Assembly (NCBI GenBank): GCA_902762355.1
Contig: CACWNR010000013.1
Span: forward strand, 1 to 64,000
From: an uncultured Bacteroidales bacterium
GTDB taxonomy: Bacteria; Bacteroidota; Bacteroidia; Bacteroidales; Paludibacteraceae
DNA: 64,000 nt
Direction: 5' to 3'
The notes under the pieces are model-generated. The model worked only from the letters and a program-made list of their open reading frames with translations, searched no databases and had not been told where the DNA came from. Shown piece by piece: positions 44,555 to 52,582 of this stretch (position 1 is the first letter of the stretch; the number at the start of each line of letters is the position of its first letter). The position numbers were made by a program, and so were the translations under genes.

Positions 44555-45268
44555 ATGAAATATCTTTATTACATCTATCAGTACCTGATCGCATGGCCGA
44601 TTTTGGTGGTCTTGACAGTTTTTACTGCCGTCTTCACGGTCTGCACGGTCGCATGGCGTAATGCGGAGTTTGTACACAAGGTACAACAGTTCTGGTCGCG
44701 CTCTTTCTTTGGGTTGATGTTTTTGCCCGTTTCTGTCGATGGAATCGAGCATATTAAGCCCGGACAGAGTTATGTTTTCGTAGCGAATCACCAGTCGATG
44801 TTCGACGTGTGGTTGGTCTATGGTTGGCTGCCCGTCATCTTCAAATGGTTGATGAAAGCGGAGCTGCGTAAGGTGCCTTTTGTGGGAACAGGTTGCAAGG
44901 CTGCCGGACATATCTTTATTGATCGCCGTAGTGCCAAGGCTGCCATGGAGAGTCTGCAAGAGGTGGAGAAACAGCTCGTCAACGGTGTCTGCACGGTCAT
45001 CTTCCCCGAGGGAACCCGTTCGCTCAATGGCGAGGTGGGACGTTTCAAACGCGGTGCGTTCCAGATCGCGTGGGATCTTGGGTTGCCTGTCATTCCGCTC
45101 TCTTTGGATGGATGTTTTGAGGTCTTACCCAAGGGCAAACCTTTCGTGCATCGTCACCCTGTCCACATGCATATCGGCGAAGCGATCGACCTCAAGCAAT
45201 TTGCCGATTCCAACGAGGCTATCGAGGCTGTCCGGAATGCCGTGATTAGTGGCAGAAAAGAGCAGTAA
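44555..45268 (+). CDS. plsC: 1-acyl-sn-glycerol-3-phosphate acyltransferase
   Basis: Adds the second acyl chain to make phosphatidic acid. The 237-residue membrane-associated protein has one N-terminal hydrophobic segment (IAWPILVVLTVFTAVFTVC), the catalytic NHQSMFDVW (NHxxxxD) motif and the substrate-binding FPEGTRS. No fatty-acid or phospholipid genes are adjacent. Confidence 0.93.
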   Translation: MKYLYYIYQYLIAWPILVVLTVFTAVFTVCTVAWRNAEFVHKVQQFWSRSFFGLMFLPVSVDGIEHIKPGQSYVFVANHQSMFDVWLVYGWLPVIFKWLMKAELRKVPFVGTGCKAAGHIFIDRRSAKAAMESLQEVEKQLVNGVCTVIFPEGTRSLNGEVGRFKRGAFQIAWDLGLPVIPLSLDGCFEVLPKGKPFVHRHPVHMHIGEAIDLKQFADSNEAIEAVRNAVISGRKEQ

Positions 45269-45269
45269 G

Positions 45270-45311
45270 AATCAACGAACAACAAACAAAGAACCAACAA
45301 ATAATTAACGA
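45270..45311. repeat. degenerate heptamer-like repeat before the HIT gene
   Basis: The 48-base plsC/HIT gap is almost entirely AAC-rich 7-base units: AATCAAC, GAACAAC, AAACAAA, GAACCAA, CAAATAA, TTAACGA. The period is less regular than in the other arrays. Confidence 0.4.
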
Positions 45312-45316
45312 TACCT

Positions 45317-45748
45317 ATGTATTCAGATCCTAAAGATTGTCTCTATTGCACCAACAATGAGACCTTACACAATTTGATGATAGAGATAGCGCATCTGCGT
45401 GTATCCCGTGCTTTCCTTTTCAAGGAGCAGACCTATCACGGTCGTTGCCTCGTGGCATATGATCATCACGTGAATGACCTCAATGAGTTGTCCGATGAGC
45501 AGCGCAACCTGTTCATGGCCGATGTAGCGGATGTGACGCGCGCTATGCAGAAACTGTTCAAGCCGGAGAAGATCAACTACGGCGCTTATTCGGATAAGTT
45601 GAGTCACCTTCATTTCCACTTGGCACCCAAGTATGTTGATGGACCGGACTACGGAGGTACGTTCCAGATGAACCCGGGTAAGGTTTATCTGTCCGATGCG
45701 GAGTATGCCGAGATGGTGGCTGCCCTGCGTGCGGAGTTGAAAGTTTAA
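45317..45748 (+). CDS. HIT-family nucleotide-binding protein
   Basis: A 143-residue histidine-triad protein. The triad is LSHLHFHLAPKY (His97, His99, His101), and an N-terminal CLYC pair could bind a metal. HIT proteins hydrolyse or transfer nucleotidyl groups. The last residues and stop codon (45746-45748) fall inside the 7-base repeat 45741-45768. Confidence 0.88.
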   Translation: MYSDPKDCLYCTNNETLHNLMIEIAHLRVSRAFLFKEQTYHGRCLVAYDHHVNDLNELSDEQRNLFMADVADVTRAMQKLFKPEKINYGAYSDKLSHLHFHLAPKYVDGPDYGGTFQMNPGKVYLSDAEYAEMVAALRAELKV

Positions 45749-45768
45749 GGCTTAAGGTTTAAAGTTGC
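45741..45768. repeat. heptamer tandem repeat at the HIT/holB junction
   Basis: Four 7-base units: AAGTTTA, AGGCTTA, AGGTTTA, AAGTTGC. The first contains the HIT stop codon and the last contains the probable TTG start of the next gene. Confidence 0.7.
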
Positions 45769-46916
45769 TTTTCAAAGATATCATAGGACAAGAGGCGACG
45801 AAGCGGCAGTTGCGTCAAGCGGTGCGTGAGGGACGGATTCCTCATGCCCAACTCTTTACCGGCATTTCCGGTATCGGCAAACTGCAGTTGGCTTTGGCGT
45901 ATGCCCAGTATCTCAATTGTCCCCATCGTACGGAGGAGGATAGTTGCGGTACCTGTCCGACCTGTCTGCAATATCAGCATCTGCAGCATCCGGATTTGCA
46001 TTTTGTTTTCCCGATTGTCGGTTCCGATGAGGTGTGCGATAACTTCCTCGAGCCGTGGCGTAAGATCATTCTCGAGCAGCATTATTTCGATCTGGATGAC
46101 TGGCATGAAGCCTTGGGAATAGAGAACAAACAATCGATGATCTATGAGAAAGAGAGTGGTGAGATTCTTCATAAACTCAGTCTCAAAGCTTATGGCGACG
46201 GCTATAAGATCATGATCATCTGGCAGCCTGAGAAGATGAATGCCTCCTCGGCTAATAAATTACTTAAGATATTGGAAGAACCGGCTCCGAAGACGGTCTT
46301 TATCCTTGTTTCCGAGCATCCCGAGAAACTGCTCTCCACCATCCAGTCGCGTGTGCAGACGATTCTCATACCCCGGTTGGAGACAGAGACTATCGCGGCG
46401 GCGTTGCAGCAGAAAGGTATCTCTTCATCTCAAGCCCATGACATCGCCCGTATCGCCAACGGCAGTTATCTGGCGGCACTCAAGAAGGCGAATGAGACCG
46501 CGGAGAACCAACAGGAATTGTCCGATTTCATCGCACTTTTCCGTGATGCCTATACCGTAGGAGTTCTCCAAGATCCGCAGAAGAAATATGACTCGCTCAA
46601 GCGCCTCAAGCAATGGAGTCTGGAGATGGCGGGTATAGGGCGTGAGAAACAGAAACATTTTCTCCAATATGCCCAGCAGCAAGTGCGCGAGAACTATATA
46701 CGGAATATGGCACAGCCGGAACTGAATTATCAGTTAGAGGCAGAGCGGGAATTCTCCGTTAAATTCGCGCCTTTTATACATAACGGCAACGTTGAGGCGA
46801 TCATGAATCAACTTGATCTTGCTGAACGACAAATAGAACAGAACGGCAATGCGAAGATGATCTTCTTCGATCTTTGCCTGCAAATGATCGTGTTAATTAA
46901 GAAACCCAAGATATAA
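45765..46916 (+). CDS. holB: DNA polymerase III delta'-type clamp-loader subunit
   Basis: A 383-residue AAA+ protein resembling delta'/gamma. It has FKDIIGQEATKRQL, the loop LFTGISGIGKLQLALAYA (a P-loop in which the usual Ser/Thr is Leu, as in delta' subunits that do not hydrolyse ATP), the zinc-type cysteines DSCGTCPTC, and the sensor LLKILEEP. No ATG exists near the expected start; the best choice is the TTG at 45765, which lies inside a 7-base repeat, so the original ATG and ribosome site may have been displaced. Confidence 0.87.
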   Translation: MLFKDIIGQEATKRQLRQAVREGRIPHAQLFTGISGIGKLQLALAYAQYLNCPHRTEEDSCGTCPTCLQYQHLQHPDLHFVFPIVGSDEVCDNFLEPWRKIILEQHYFDLDDWHEALGIENKQSMIYEKESGEILHKLSLKAYGDGYKIMIIWQPEKMNASSANKLLKILEEPAPKTVFILVSEHPEKLLSTIQSRVQTILIPRLETETIAAALQQKGISSSQAHDIARIANGSYLAALKKANETAENQQELSDFIALFRDAYTVGVLQDPQKKYDSLKRLKQWSLEMAGIGREKQKHFLQYAQQQVRENYIRNMAQPELNYQLEAEREFSVKFAPFIHNGNVEAIMNQLDLAERQIEQNGNAKMIFFDLCLQMIVLIKKPKI

Positions 46917-46926
46917 ATTTTAATAC

Positions 46927-48006
46927 ATGTCCAATATCAAATATACGACATCCAATGAGTTACCTGCTTCAGGTACGAAGCGTAACTCGGTGCATATGTT
47001 GCCTGTGAGCGACTGGCTTTCCGACCTGCCGGAGAATACGCAACTGACCGACCTTATTGAGGTGCAGTTTAAGAACACCCGCAAAGGCTATTTCCATAAC
47101 AGCCAACACCTGCCGCTGGAGAAAGGCGTGAAGGTGGTGGTGGAAGCTAACCCGGGTTATGACGTAGGCGAGGTTGTATTGACCGGTAAGCTTGTAGAGC
47201 TTCAGATCAAGAAAAATAAGATTGATGCTTCCCGTTATGAGATACGTCAAGTGCTGCGTGTGGCGACAGAGGACGATCTCGCGCGCGCCAAAGAGGCACA
47301 CGCGCGTGAGCACGCGACGATGATTAAGGCACGCGAGCTGGCCAAATCGTTAGGGCTGGAGATGAAGATCGGTGACGTGGAGTACCAGGGTGACGGTTCG
47401 AAGGCTATCTTCTTCTATATTGCCGACGGCCGTGTCGATTTCCGTCAACTGATCAAGGTGTATGCCGAAACTTTCCGCATCCGTGTGGAGATGAAGCAGA
47501 TAGGTGCGCGTCAGGAAGCAGGCCGTATCGGTGGAACAGGTCCCTGCGGACGTGAGTTATGCTGCTCCACCTGGATGATCAATTTCAGTTCCGTAGGAAC
47601 GGGTGCTGCACGTCTGCAGAATATATCCCCGAATCCGCAGAAACTCGCGGGTATGTGTGCCAAACTCAAATGCTGTCTCAACTACGAAGTGCCTGTTTAT
47701 GAGGATGCTTCTAAGTTGTTACCGGCACGGCATATCGAACTGGAGACCAAGGATGCCACCTGGTATTTCTTCTCTTCCGATCCGCTGGCAGGCACGGTGA
47801 CTTACTCATCCGATCCGCAGCATCCCGGCAATCTGACGACCCTCTCTGCCGCGCGGGCACATGAGATCATCGCCATGAACCGTCGGGGAGAGAAACCCGA
47901 TACACTCGAGGGCAACAAAGCCGCGGTGGCGGAGATCGGTTACCAGACAGGCCACGGCGATGTGACGCGTTTTGACCATAAAAAGAAAAAACACCATAGA
48001 AGATGA
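46927..48006 (+). CDS. ricT: RicT/YaaT-like PSP1-domain protein
   Basis: A 359-residue PSP1 C-terminal-domain protein. In Bacillus, RicT (YaaT) is part of the Fe-S-containing RicAFT complex that affects RNA cleavage. The core signature is GRIGGTGPCGRELCCSTWM followed by LAGMCAKLKCCLNYE, giving a cluster of cysteines for Fe-S binding. In Bacteroidales the gene is regularly followed by gldH, as here; the stop codon overlaps the gldH start by four bases. The role in this phylum is not known. Confidence 0.88.
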   Translation: MSNIKYTTSNELPASGTKRNSVHMLPVSDWLSDLPENTQLTDLIEVQFKNTRKGYFHNSQHLPLEKGVKVVVEANPGYDVGEVVLTGKLVELQIKKNKIDASRYEIRQVLRVATEDDLARAKEAHAREHATMIKARELAKSLGLEMKIGDVEYQGDGSKAIFFYIADGRVDFRQLIKVYAETFRIRVEMKQIGARQEAGRIGGTGPCGRELCCSTWMINFSSVGTGAARLQNISPNPQKLAGMCAKLKCCLNYEVPVYEDASKLLPARHIELETKDATWYFFSSDPLAGTVTYSSDPQHPGNLTTLSAARAHEIIAMNRRGEKPDTLEGNKAAVAEIGYQTGHGDVTRFDHKKKKHHRR

Positions 48007-48464
48007 GAATAAAGGTTATTGGTTATTGGTTAATGGTTATTGGCTGTTTGGCATTTACTTCCTGCCAAAAGGATATTGTGTTTAGTCAATTTGTCTCGAT
48101 TCCATCGGGAGAATGGGGCAACGAGGAGTTGGCGAATTTCGACTATACGATCTCCGATAAGGATGCCGACTATCGCATGCTGATCTATGTGCGGCATACG
48201 GAGCGTTACCCGTATCAGAACATGTGGCTCTTTGTGGATAACGGTGCCCGTCGGGATACGATAGAGTTCTATCTGGCAGATGACAGAGGCCAATGGTTAG
48301 GAGACAGACATCACGGATTTATTGAGATGCCGGTACTGTTCGAACAGAACTACCATTTCCCGGATACGGGCAGGTATTTCATGGCTATTCAGCATGGTAT
48401 GCGGGACAGCGTGTTGCGCGGCGTGACGGATATCGGACTGGAGATAGTGAAGAATGAAGAGTGA
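48003..48464 (+). CDS. gldH: gliding motility lipoprotein GldH
   Basis: A lipoprotein of the Gld group needed for gliding and type IX secretion in Flavobacterium. The 153-residue protein has a lipobox (LAFTSC, Cys21) and the family segments RYPYQNMWLFVDNG, DTIEFYLADDRGQWLG and FPDTGRYFMAIQHGMRDSVLRGVTDIGL. Its signal-peptide hydrophobic core (VIGYWLMVIGCLAF) is translated from the 7-base repeat 48014-48048, and its stop codon lies in another repeat (48449-48476). Confidence 0.9.
   Translation: MRIKVIGYWLMVIGCLAFTSCQKDIVFSQFVSIPSGEWGNEELANFDYTISDKDADYRMLIYVRHTERYPYQNMWLFVDNGARRDTIEFYLADDRGQWLGDRHHGFIEMPVLFEQNYHFPDTGRYFMAIQHGMRDSVLRGVTDIGLEIVKNEE
48014..48048. repeat. heptamer tandem repeat encoding the GldH signal peptide
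   Basis: Five 7-base units: GGTTATT twice, GGTTAAT, GGTTATT, GGCTGTT. Being 35 bases long, the array passes through all three reading frames yet yields an uninterrupted hydrophobic helix. Confidence 0.8.
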
Positions 48465-48476
48465 AGAGTGAATAAT
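48449..48476. repeat. heptamer tandem repeat at the gldH/trmB junction
   Basis: Four 7-base units: GAAGAAT, GAAGAGT, GAAGAGT, GAATAAT. It contains the gldH stop (48462-48464) and reaches the ATG of trmB (48475-48477). Confidence 0.8.
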
Positions 48477-49212
48477 GGGAAAGAATAAGCTCAAGAAATT
48501 TGCGGAGATGGAGACCTTCTCCAATGTTTTCCAACCTCCTTATAAGCCGATGGCAGGCCATTGGCGGGGGGAGTTTTTCCATAATGACCATCCGATTGTT
48601 TTGGAACTCGGTTGTGGTCGCGGGGAATATACCGTGGGTTTGGCGCGCAAGTATCCCGAAAAGAACTTTATAGGCGTAGATATAAAAGGAGCGCGCATGT
48701 GGGCGGGCGCGAAAGAGGCGGAACAGGAAGGTATTAAGAATGCAGCTTTCCTGCGCACGCAGATCGAGTTCATCACCGAGTTCTTTGCCGCCGACGAAGT
48801 GGATGAGATATGGATCACGTTCTGTGACCCGCAGATGAAAAAAGCCACCAAGCGACTGACGAGTACGTATTTCATGCAGCGTTATCACCGCATCGTCAAA
48901 CCCGACGGACTCATTCATCTCAAGACCGACAGCCCGTTCCTCTATACGTACACGACGGAGATGCTGCGGCTCAACCCGTATCCGGTCATTTGTTCGACGG
49001 ATGATCTGTATGCCCAAACGCTCGATTCCAACGAACTTTTTGCGGATGCCCGCGCGTTACAGACGCATTATGAGAAACAATGGCTCGATAGAGGACTAAG
49101 TATCAAGTATATCGAGTGGCAGTTGGCACCCCTGACGCAGTGGGAAGAACCGACTATTGAGATCGAAAAGGACACCTATCGCTCTTACGGTCGGAACTAT
49201 ACAAGCCCATAA
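48475..49212 (+). CDS. trmB: tRNA (guanine-N7-)-methyltransferase TrmB
   Basis: Methylates G46 of the tRNA variable loop. The 245-residue protein has the SAM motif [28 protein letters not shown], and the conserved [14 protein letters not shown] and LIHLKTDS segments. A purine-rich GAATAATGGG start region comes from the adjacent repeat. It ends the plus-strand run that starts at the PfkB gene. Confidence 0.94.
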   Translation: MGKNKLKKFAEMETFSNVFQPPYKPMAGHWRGEFFHNDHPIVLELGCGRGEYTVGLARKYPEKNFIGVDIKGARMWAGAKEAEQEGIKNAAFLRTQIEFITEFFAADEVDEIWITFCDPQMKKATKRLTSTYFMQRYHRIVKPDGLIHLKTDSPFLYTYTTEMLRLNPYPVICSTDDLYAQTLDSNELFADARALQTHYEKQWLDRGLSIKYIEWQLAPLTQWEEPTIEIEKDTYRSYGRNYTSP

Positions 49213-49221
49213 TATCGTATC

Positions 49222-49332
49222 TTCGGCACATTTGTGCGAGTAACAAATATTTTAAGCAAAAACTCAAATACATTTGATTTTTCTCGTAAAAATCTTGTAT
49301 ATTCCAAATATTTGTAGTATCTTTGCACCCGA
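49222..49332 (+). repeat. promoter module, copy 2 (similar to 21039-21145)
   Basis: Starts GCACATTTGTGC and runs through the -33/-7 elements, aligning with copy 1 at most positions. Here it precedes no gene on the plus strand, only a palindrome and then the 3' end of the opposing CHAT gene. Confidence 0.6.
49295..49325 (+). promoter_or_regulatory. orphan promoter, possible small RNA start
   Basis: TTGTATATT (from 49295) and TATCTTTG (49318-49325), 23 bases apart. Downstream to 49427 there is no convincing reading frame. The transcript would contain the palindrome 49361-49406 and end near the T-run at 49420-49425. Confidence 0.5.
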
Positions 49333-49360
49333 ATTTGAAAACAACAGAAGTACCAACGGT

Positions 49361-49406
49361 GTAATGAACCCCAAAAGTTGAACAAAAAACTTTTGGGGTT
49401 CATTAC
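49361..49406. repeat. perfect palindrome with IS150-like terminal sequence
   Basis: Two 19-base arms, GTAATGAACCCCAAAAGTT and its exact complement, flank an eight-base loop. The arm resembles the ends of IS3-family IS150-group elements (TG..CTGA-CCCAAAAGTT-type, recalled from memory). It can be a terminator-like hairpin for the orphan promoter, a tiny MITE, or two IS ends left abutted. It lies 20 bases beyond the CHAT stop codon. Confidence 0.6.
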
Positions 49407-49426
49407 ATATGAGGTGACCCTCTTTT

Positions 49427-52400
49427 TTAGTCGAGCATGATGAAGCCTGCCCAGTAGATAGGTTCGCCATAAGCCTGGCGCACTTGGTTTTGGGCTTTGC
49501 GGAATGCTTCGCGTTTGGGAAGGCCGTTGGTTATCCAATAGCGGAAAAACTCCGTCATGAATAACTGCGTAGCCTGATCGCTCACAGGCCACAAGGACAT
49601 GATGATGGTACGAGCCCCCGCCATCTTAAAGGCACGTTGGAGTCCAAAGACGCCATCTCCGGTTATTTCTCCCTTACCTGTTTCGCAGGCAGAAAGAACG
49701 ACCAGATCTGCATCTCTAAGGTCGAGCAATGAAATCTCTTTAGCCGTCAAGATACCATCTTGTACTCCTTCAGGGAGATCGGCGCTATGTCCCTGCATCG
49801 CCAGGTTGGCGCCGGCAAAGAGCAAGCCGCAGCGGTTAAGCGGATCGATGGTCGGAGGAGCGGACATTGCATTATCCATACCAATCATTCGCTGTGAGAA
49901 ATAGTCCTTTTTCTGCGCCGTTGAATCCGTCCAGAAGAAGCCGTGTGTACCTATATGCAGGATGTTCTGATGCGTCCCGCTCAGAGCTTTGAACGACTCT
50001 TCGTTGGCGTTCGTGGAAGTGAACAACTGCACCTGCACATTACTCTTTTCGAGTATCTGTTGAATGCTATCCGCCTCTATTTTGGTGCCGGGCAGGTAGT
50101 CCACCGTACCACGATTGGTGGTATCGTTGTCTATTCCTCGCGAAGCGAGAAGACTCATGGTCGCGTATTGTTGACTTTGAGCGAGAAGCGTATCCGCTGT
50201 CACATCGTATTGGATTCCGCCGTACAGCACAGCCGTGGAGTTATCAGAATGGTCATGACGCGTCACGATCTCACGCGTAGAGGACACGCGCACAAGGTTG
50301 AACATATCTGCCATCGAATGGTTCTCATCGTACGGCAACGCCTCTATTGCCAACTGGTGCAATATACCGGTAGCTGCGAAATAAACCGTCTCGCCTTTCT
50401 TGAGATAGGGTAGGAGTTTGCTCCAGATGAGTTTAGAGAATTTCCGACCATTGGTGTCCTCGCTATACATATCGTTTGTACTCCAATCATCGGACATATC
50501 CCACATGGAAAGTGCCTCTTTTTCCTCAAACAGCGGAATCAGTTCGGGGTACTTACTATTTTTCCGCAGCAAGAGCGCACAATACATAGTGGAGTCTTCG
50601 CTCAAAGGAACAGACATAAATTCGATAGCAAGCTGATCTGATGTCAAATGATTGCGTACGCTGTCCCATGTTATGTTCCATTGCCTAATGTTATCGCGAT
50701 ACGTGGCACTGGCCTTGGTAATTTCCTTTTCTAATTGCTCAGCCTCCTGCTCGTATTGCGGCAAAGTGGTAGATAAAGGGTCTTTTTCTTGCAAAATCTC
50801 GATGGCTTGCTTTAAGGATGTTAGTTCGTTCCACCGCCCAATTAATGTGGTATCCTTACTTTCAAAGATAGATCGTTTGATGGCTTCTGTAGATTGTAAA
50901 AGCACGCCCTTCGCAAACAACTCGTTGTTATATGCAAAACTGGAAACAGATGGTCTATGAGAACAACATGTATAAGAGAACATGGGGGAAATCAATTGGA
51001 ATCTGTCTTTAATGGTAGCCCAATAGTGTTCGCGTTGTTTATCTGTCATGTAATTCAGCGTCTGAATATATCTGCTTTTTGAAATCTGGAGAACTTGAGT
51101 GAAGTAAAATTCAGCCTTTTCATCGTCTACTTGCTCGAAATACACCAATCCCAGACTGGTGAGAGTAATAGCATAATTCGGATGTGTTTCGCCATAAGCT
51201 GCTTTTGTCAATGTGCAGGCTTGCTTGAGATATGATTCGGCCTTGGCATAACTACGAATTCTACAATAAACGTTGCCTAAATTATGTAAGGTAGTAGCGC
51301 AATCAGGATGATCCTTTCCTAATACGGATCTTTTGATAGATAACGCCTGCAGAAAATAATATTCTGCTTGGGAATAATTTGCTCTATCATAATTCAGTTC
51401 TCCCAGCGCATTTAATGTGATGGCATAATCTATATGCTGTTTACCATATATTGCTTCTAGTGCATTCAATGCTTGCACGTAATATGATTCCGCTAGTGGA
51501 TAGTCTTCTTTTTGATTATAAAGGTTTCCTAAATTATGCAAACAAGTGGCGTATAACGGATGATTTTCGGTTAATGTATTTTTTGTGAGTGACAATGCTC
51601 GCAGGTAGTATGTCTCTGCTTGAGAAATATCTCCTATTGCAGAATATAATAGGCCTAAATTATTTAATGTATATGCATAACCGGAATGATTGCCTTCTAT
51701 AAGGCGTTGCCATATATCAGCAGATTGTAGAAGATATGTCTCTGCTTTGGCATATTCTCCCATTTCTATATATAGCCCTCCCAACACATTCAAACTCGTC
51801 GCATAGTCAAAATGCTCTTCACCTAATACCAACTTGCGGATAGCAACAGCATGTAATAGATAAGACTCCGCCTTGGCATAGTCTAACACCTTTATATAGA
51901 GTGTTCCTAAGTTATGTAAGGTTACCGCGTATTCGGGCGTATTCTCTCCGGACAGGTCATATTTGATATGTAGCGCTTGTAAATGGCAGGCTTCCGCTTT
52001 GGAGTATTCTCCGACATCCTGATAATGTGTGGCTAAGTTGCACAAAGTGATGGCATATTCTATACTATTTTCTCCATAATAACCCTTTTTTATTTCGAGT
52101 GATTGCAAATAGTATGCCTCTGCTTTTGAGAATTCTCCCAAGTCGTCATAAATGACACCAAAATCATTCAGTGATACGGCATAAGAAGGGTGGTTCTCTC
52201 CTAATATTCTTTTCTTAATATCTGCTGATAATTCAAGAAAATCCAATGCTAATGAATAATCTCCAATATAGCGCTGATAATACCATTGATCCTCACATTC
52301 TTTGGCAAAATATAGCATAAAACTATCCCGTAGAGATTCCTCTACGTTAAGCGAATCCAAGTAATGGTCAAAACCATAGGCTAACTCAATCTCATTGATA

Positions 52401-52576
52401 TAATCCGCTTCATTATCGGCATCGAAATACCAATCTTCTACGAATTGTATTTCTTGGGCGGCATCGGCAAATCGTCTCTGATTGACACTTTCAATCATTC
52501 TACGCCTGTAACTATCCTGTGCATAGATAACCTGACAAGCAAGCAACCAGAAACATATGATGATACCCCGCTTCAT
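49427..52576 (-). CDS. exported TPR-CHAT protein (caspase-like protease)
   Basis: A 1049-residue protein with a signal peptide (WLLACQVIYAQ). Residues 120-497 are nine near-perfect 42-residue TPRs of the kinesin-light-chain type, each with the IKK..LGENHP.YA.TLHNLG..Y...GDY.KAE.YYLQAL pattern. A helical linker (about 500-660) leads to a CHAT domain with both catalytic residues, His878 in ILHIGTHGFF and Cys964 in VLSACETGKGE, so it should be an active cysteine protease of the caspase/separase clan. The TPRs probably bind a partner. It is six bases after a trypsin-like protease gene, so the two form a dedicated operon. Substrate and trigger are unknown. Most CHAT-TPR proteins are cytosolic; the signal peptide makes this one periplasmic or secreted. 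Confidence 0.9.
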   Translation of the reverse strand: MKRGIIICFWLLACQVIYAQDSYRRRMIESVNQRRFADAAQEIQFVEDWYFDADNEADYINEIELAYGFDHYLDSLNVEESLRDSFMLYFAKECEDQWYYQRYIGDYSLALDFLELSADIKKRILGENHPSYAVSLNDFGVIYDDLGEFSKAEAYYLQSLEIKKGYYGENSIEYAITLCNLATHYQDVGEYSKAEACHLQALHIKYDLSGENTPEYAVTLHNLGTLYIKVLDYAKAESYLLHAVAIRKLVLGEEHFDYATSLNVLGGLYIEMGEYAKAETYLLQSADIWQRLIEGNHSGYAYTLNNLGLLYSAIGDISQAETYYLRALSLTKNTLTENHPLYATCLHNLGNLYNQKEDYPLAESYYVQALNALEAIYGKQHIDYAITLNALGELNYDRANYSQAEYYFLQALSIKRSVLGKDHPDCATTLHNLGNVYCRIRSYAKAESYLKQACTLTKAAYGETHPNYAITLTSLGLVYFEQVDDEKAEFYFTQVLQISKSRYIQTLNYMTDKQREHYWATIKDRFQLISPMFSYTCCSHRPSVSSFAYNNELFAKGVLLQSTEAIKRSIFESKDTTLIGRWNELTSLKQAIEILQEKDPLSTTLPQYEQEAEQLEKEITKASATYRDNIRQWNITWDSVRNHLTSDQLAIEFMSVPLSEDSTMYCALLLRKNSKYPELIPLFEEKEALSMWDMSDDWSTNDMYSEDTNGRKFSKLIWSKLLPYLKKGETVYFAATGILHQLAIEALPYDENHSMADMFNLVRVSSTREIVTRHDHSDNSTAVLYGGIQYDVTADTLLAQSQQYATMSLLASRGIDNDTTNRGTVDYLPGTKIEADSIQQILEKSNVQVQLFTSTNANEESFKALSGTHQNILHIGTHGFFWTDSTAQKKDYFSQRMIGMDNAMSAPPTIDPLNRCGLLFAGANLAMQGHSADLPEGVQDGILTAKEISLLDLRDADLVVLSACETGKGEITGDGVFGLQRAFKMAGARTIIMSLWPVSDQATQLFMTEFFRYWITNGLPKREAFRKAQNQVRQAYGEPIYWAGFIMLD

Positions 52577-52582
52577 GGATCC

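Noticed and set aside
49361-49406. Complete IS element around the IS150-like palindrome
   Set aside because: No transposase frame or target-site duplication lies nearby; only the palindrome itself can be supported.
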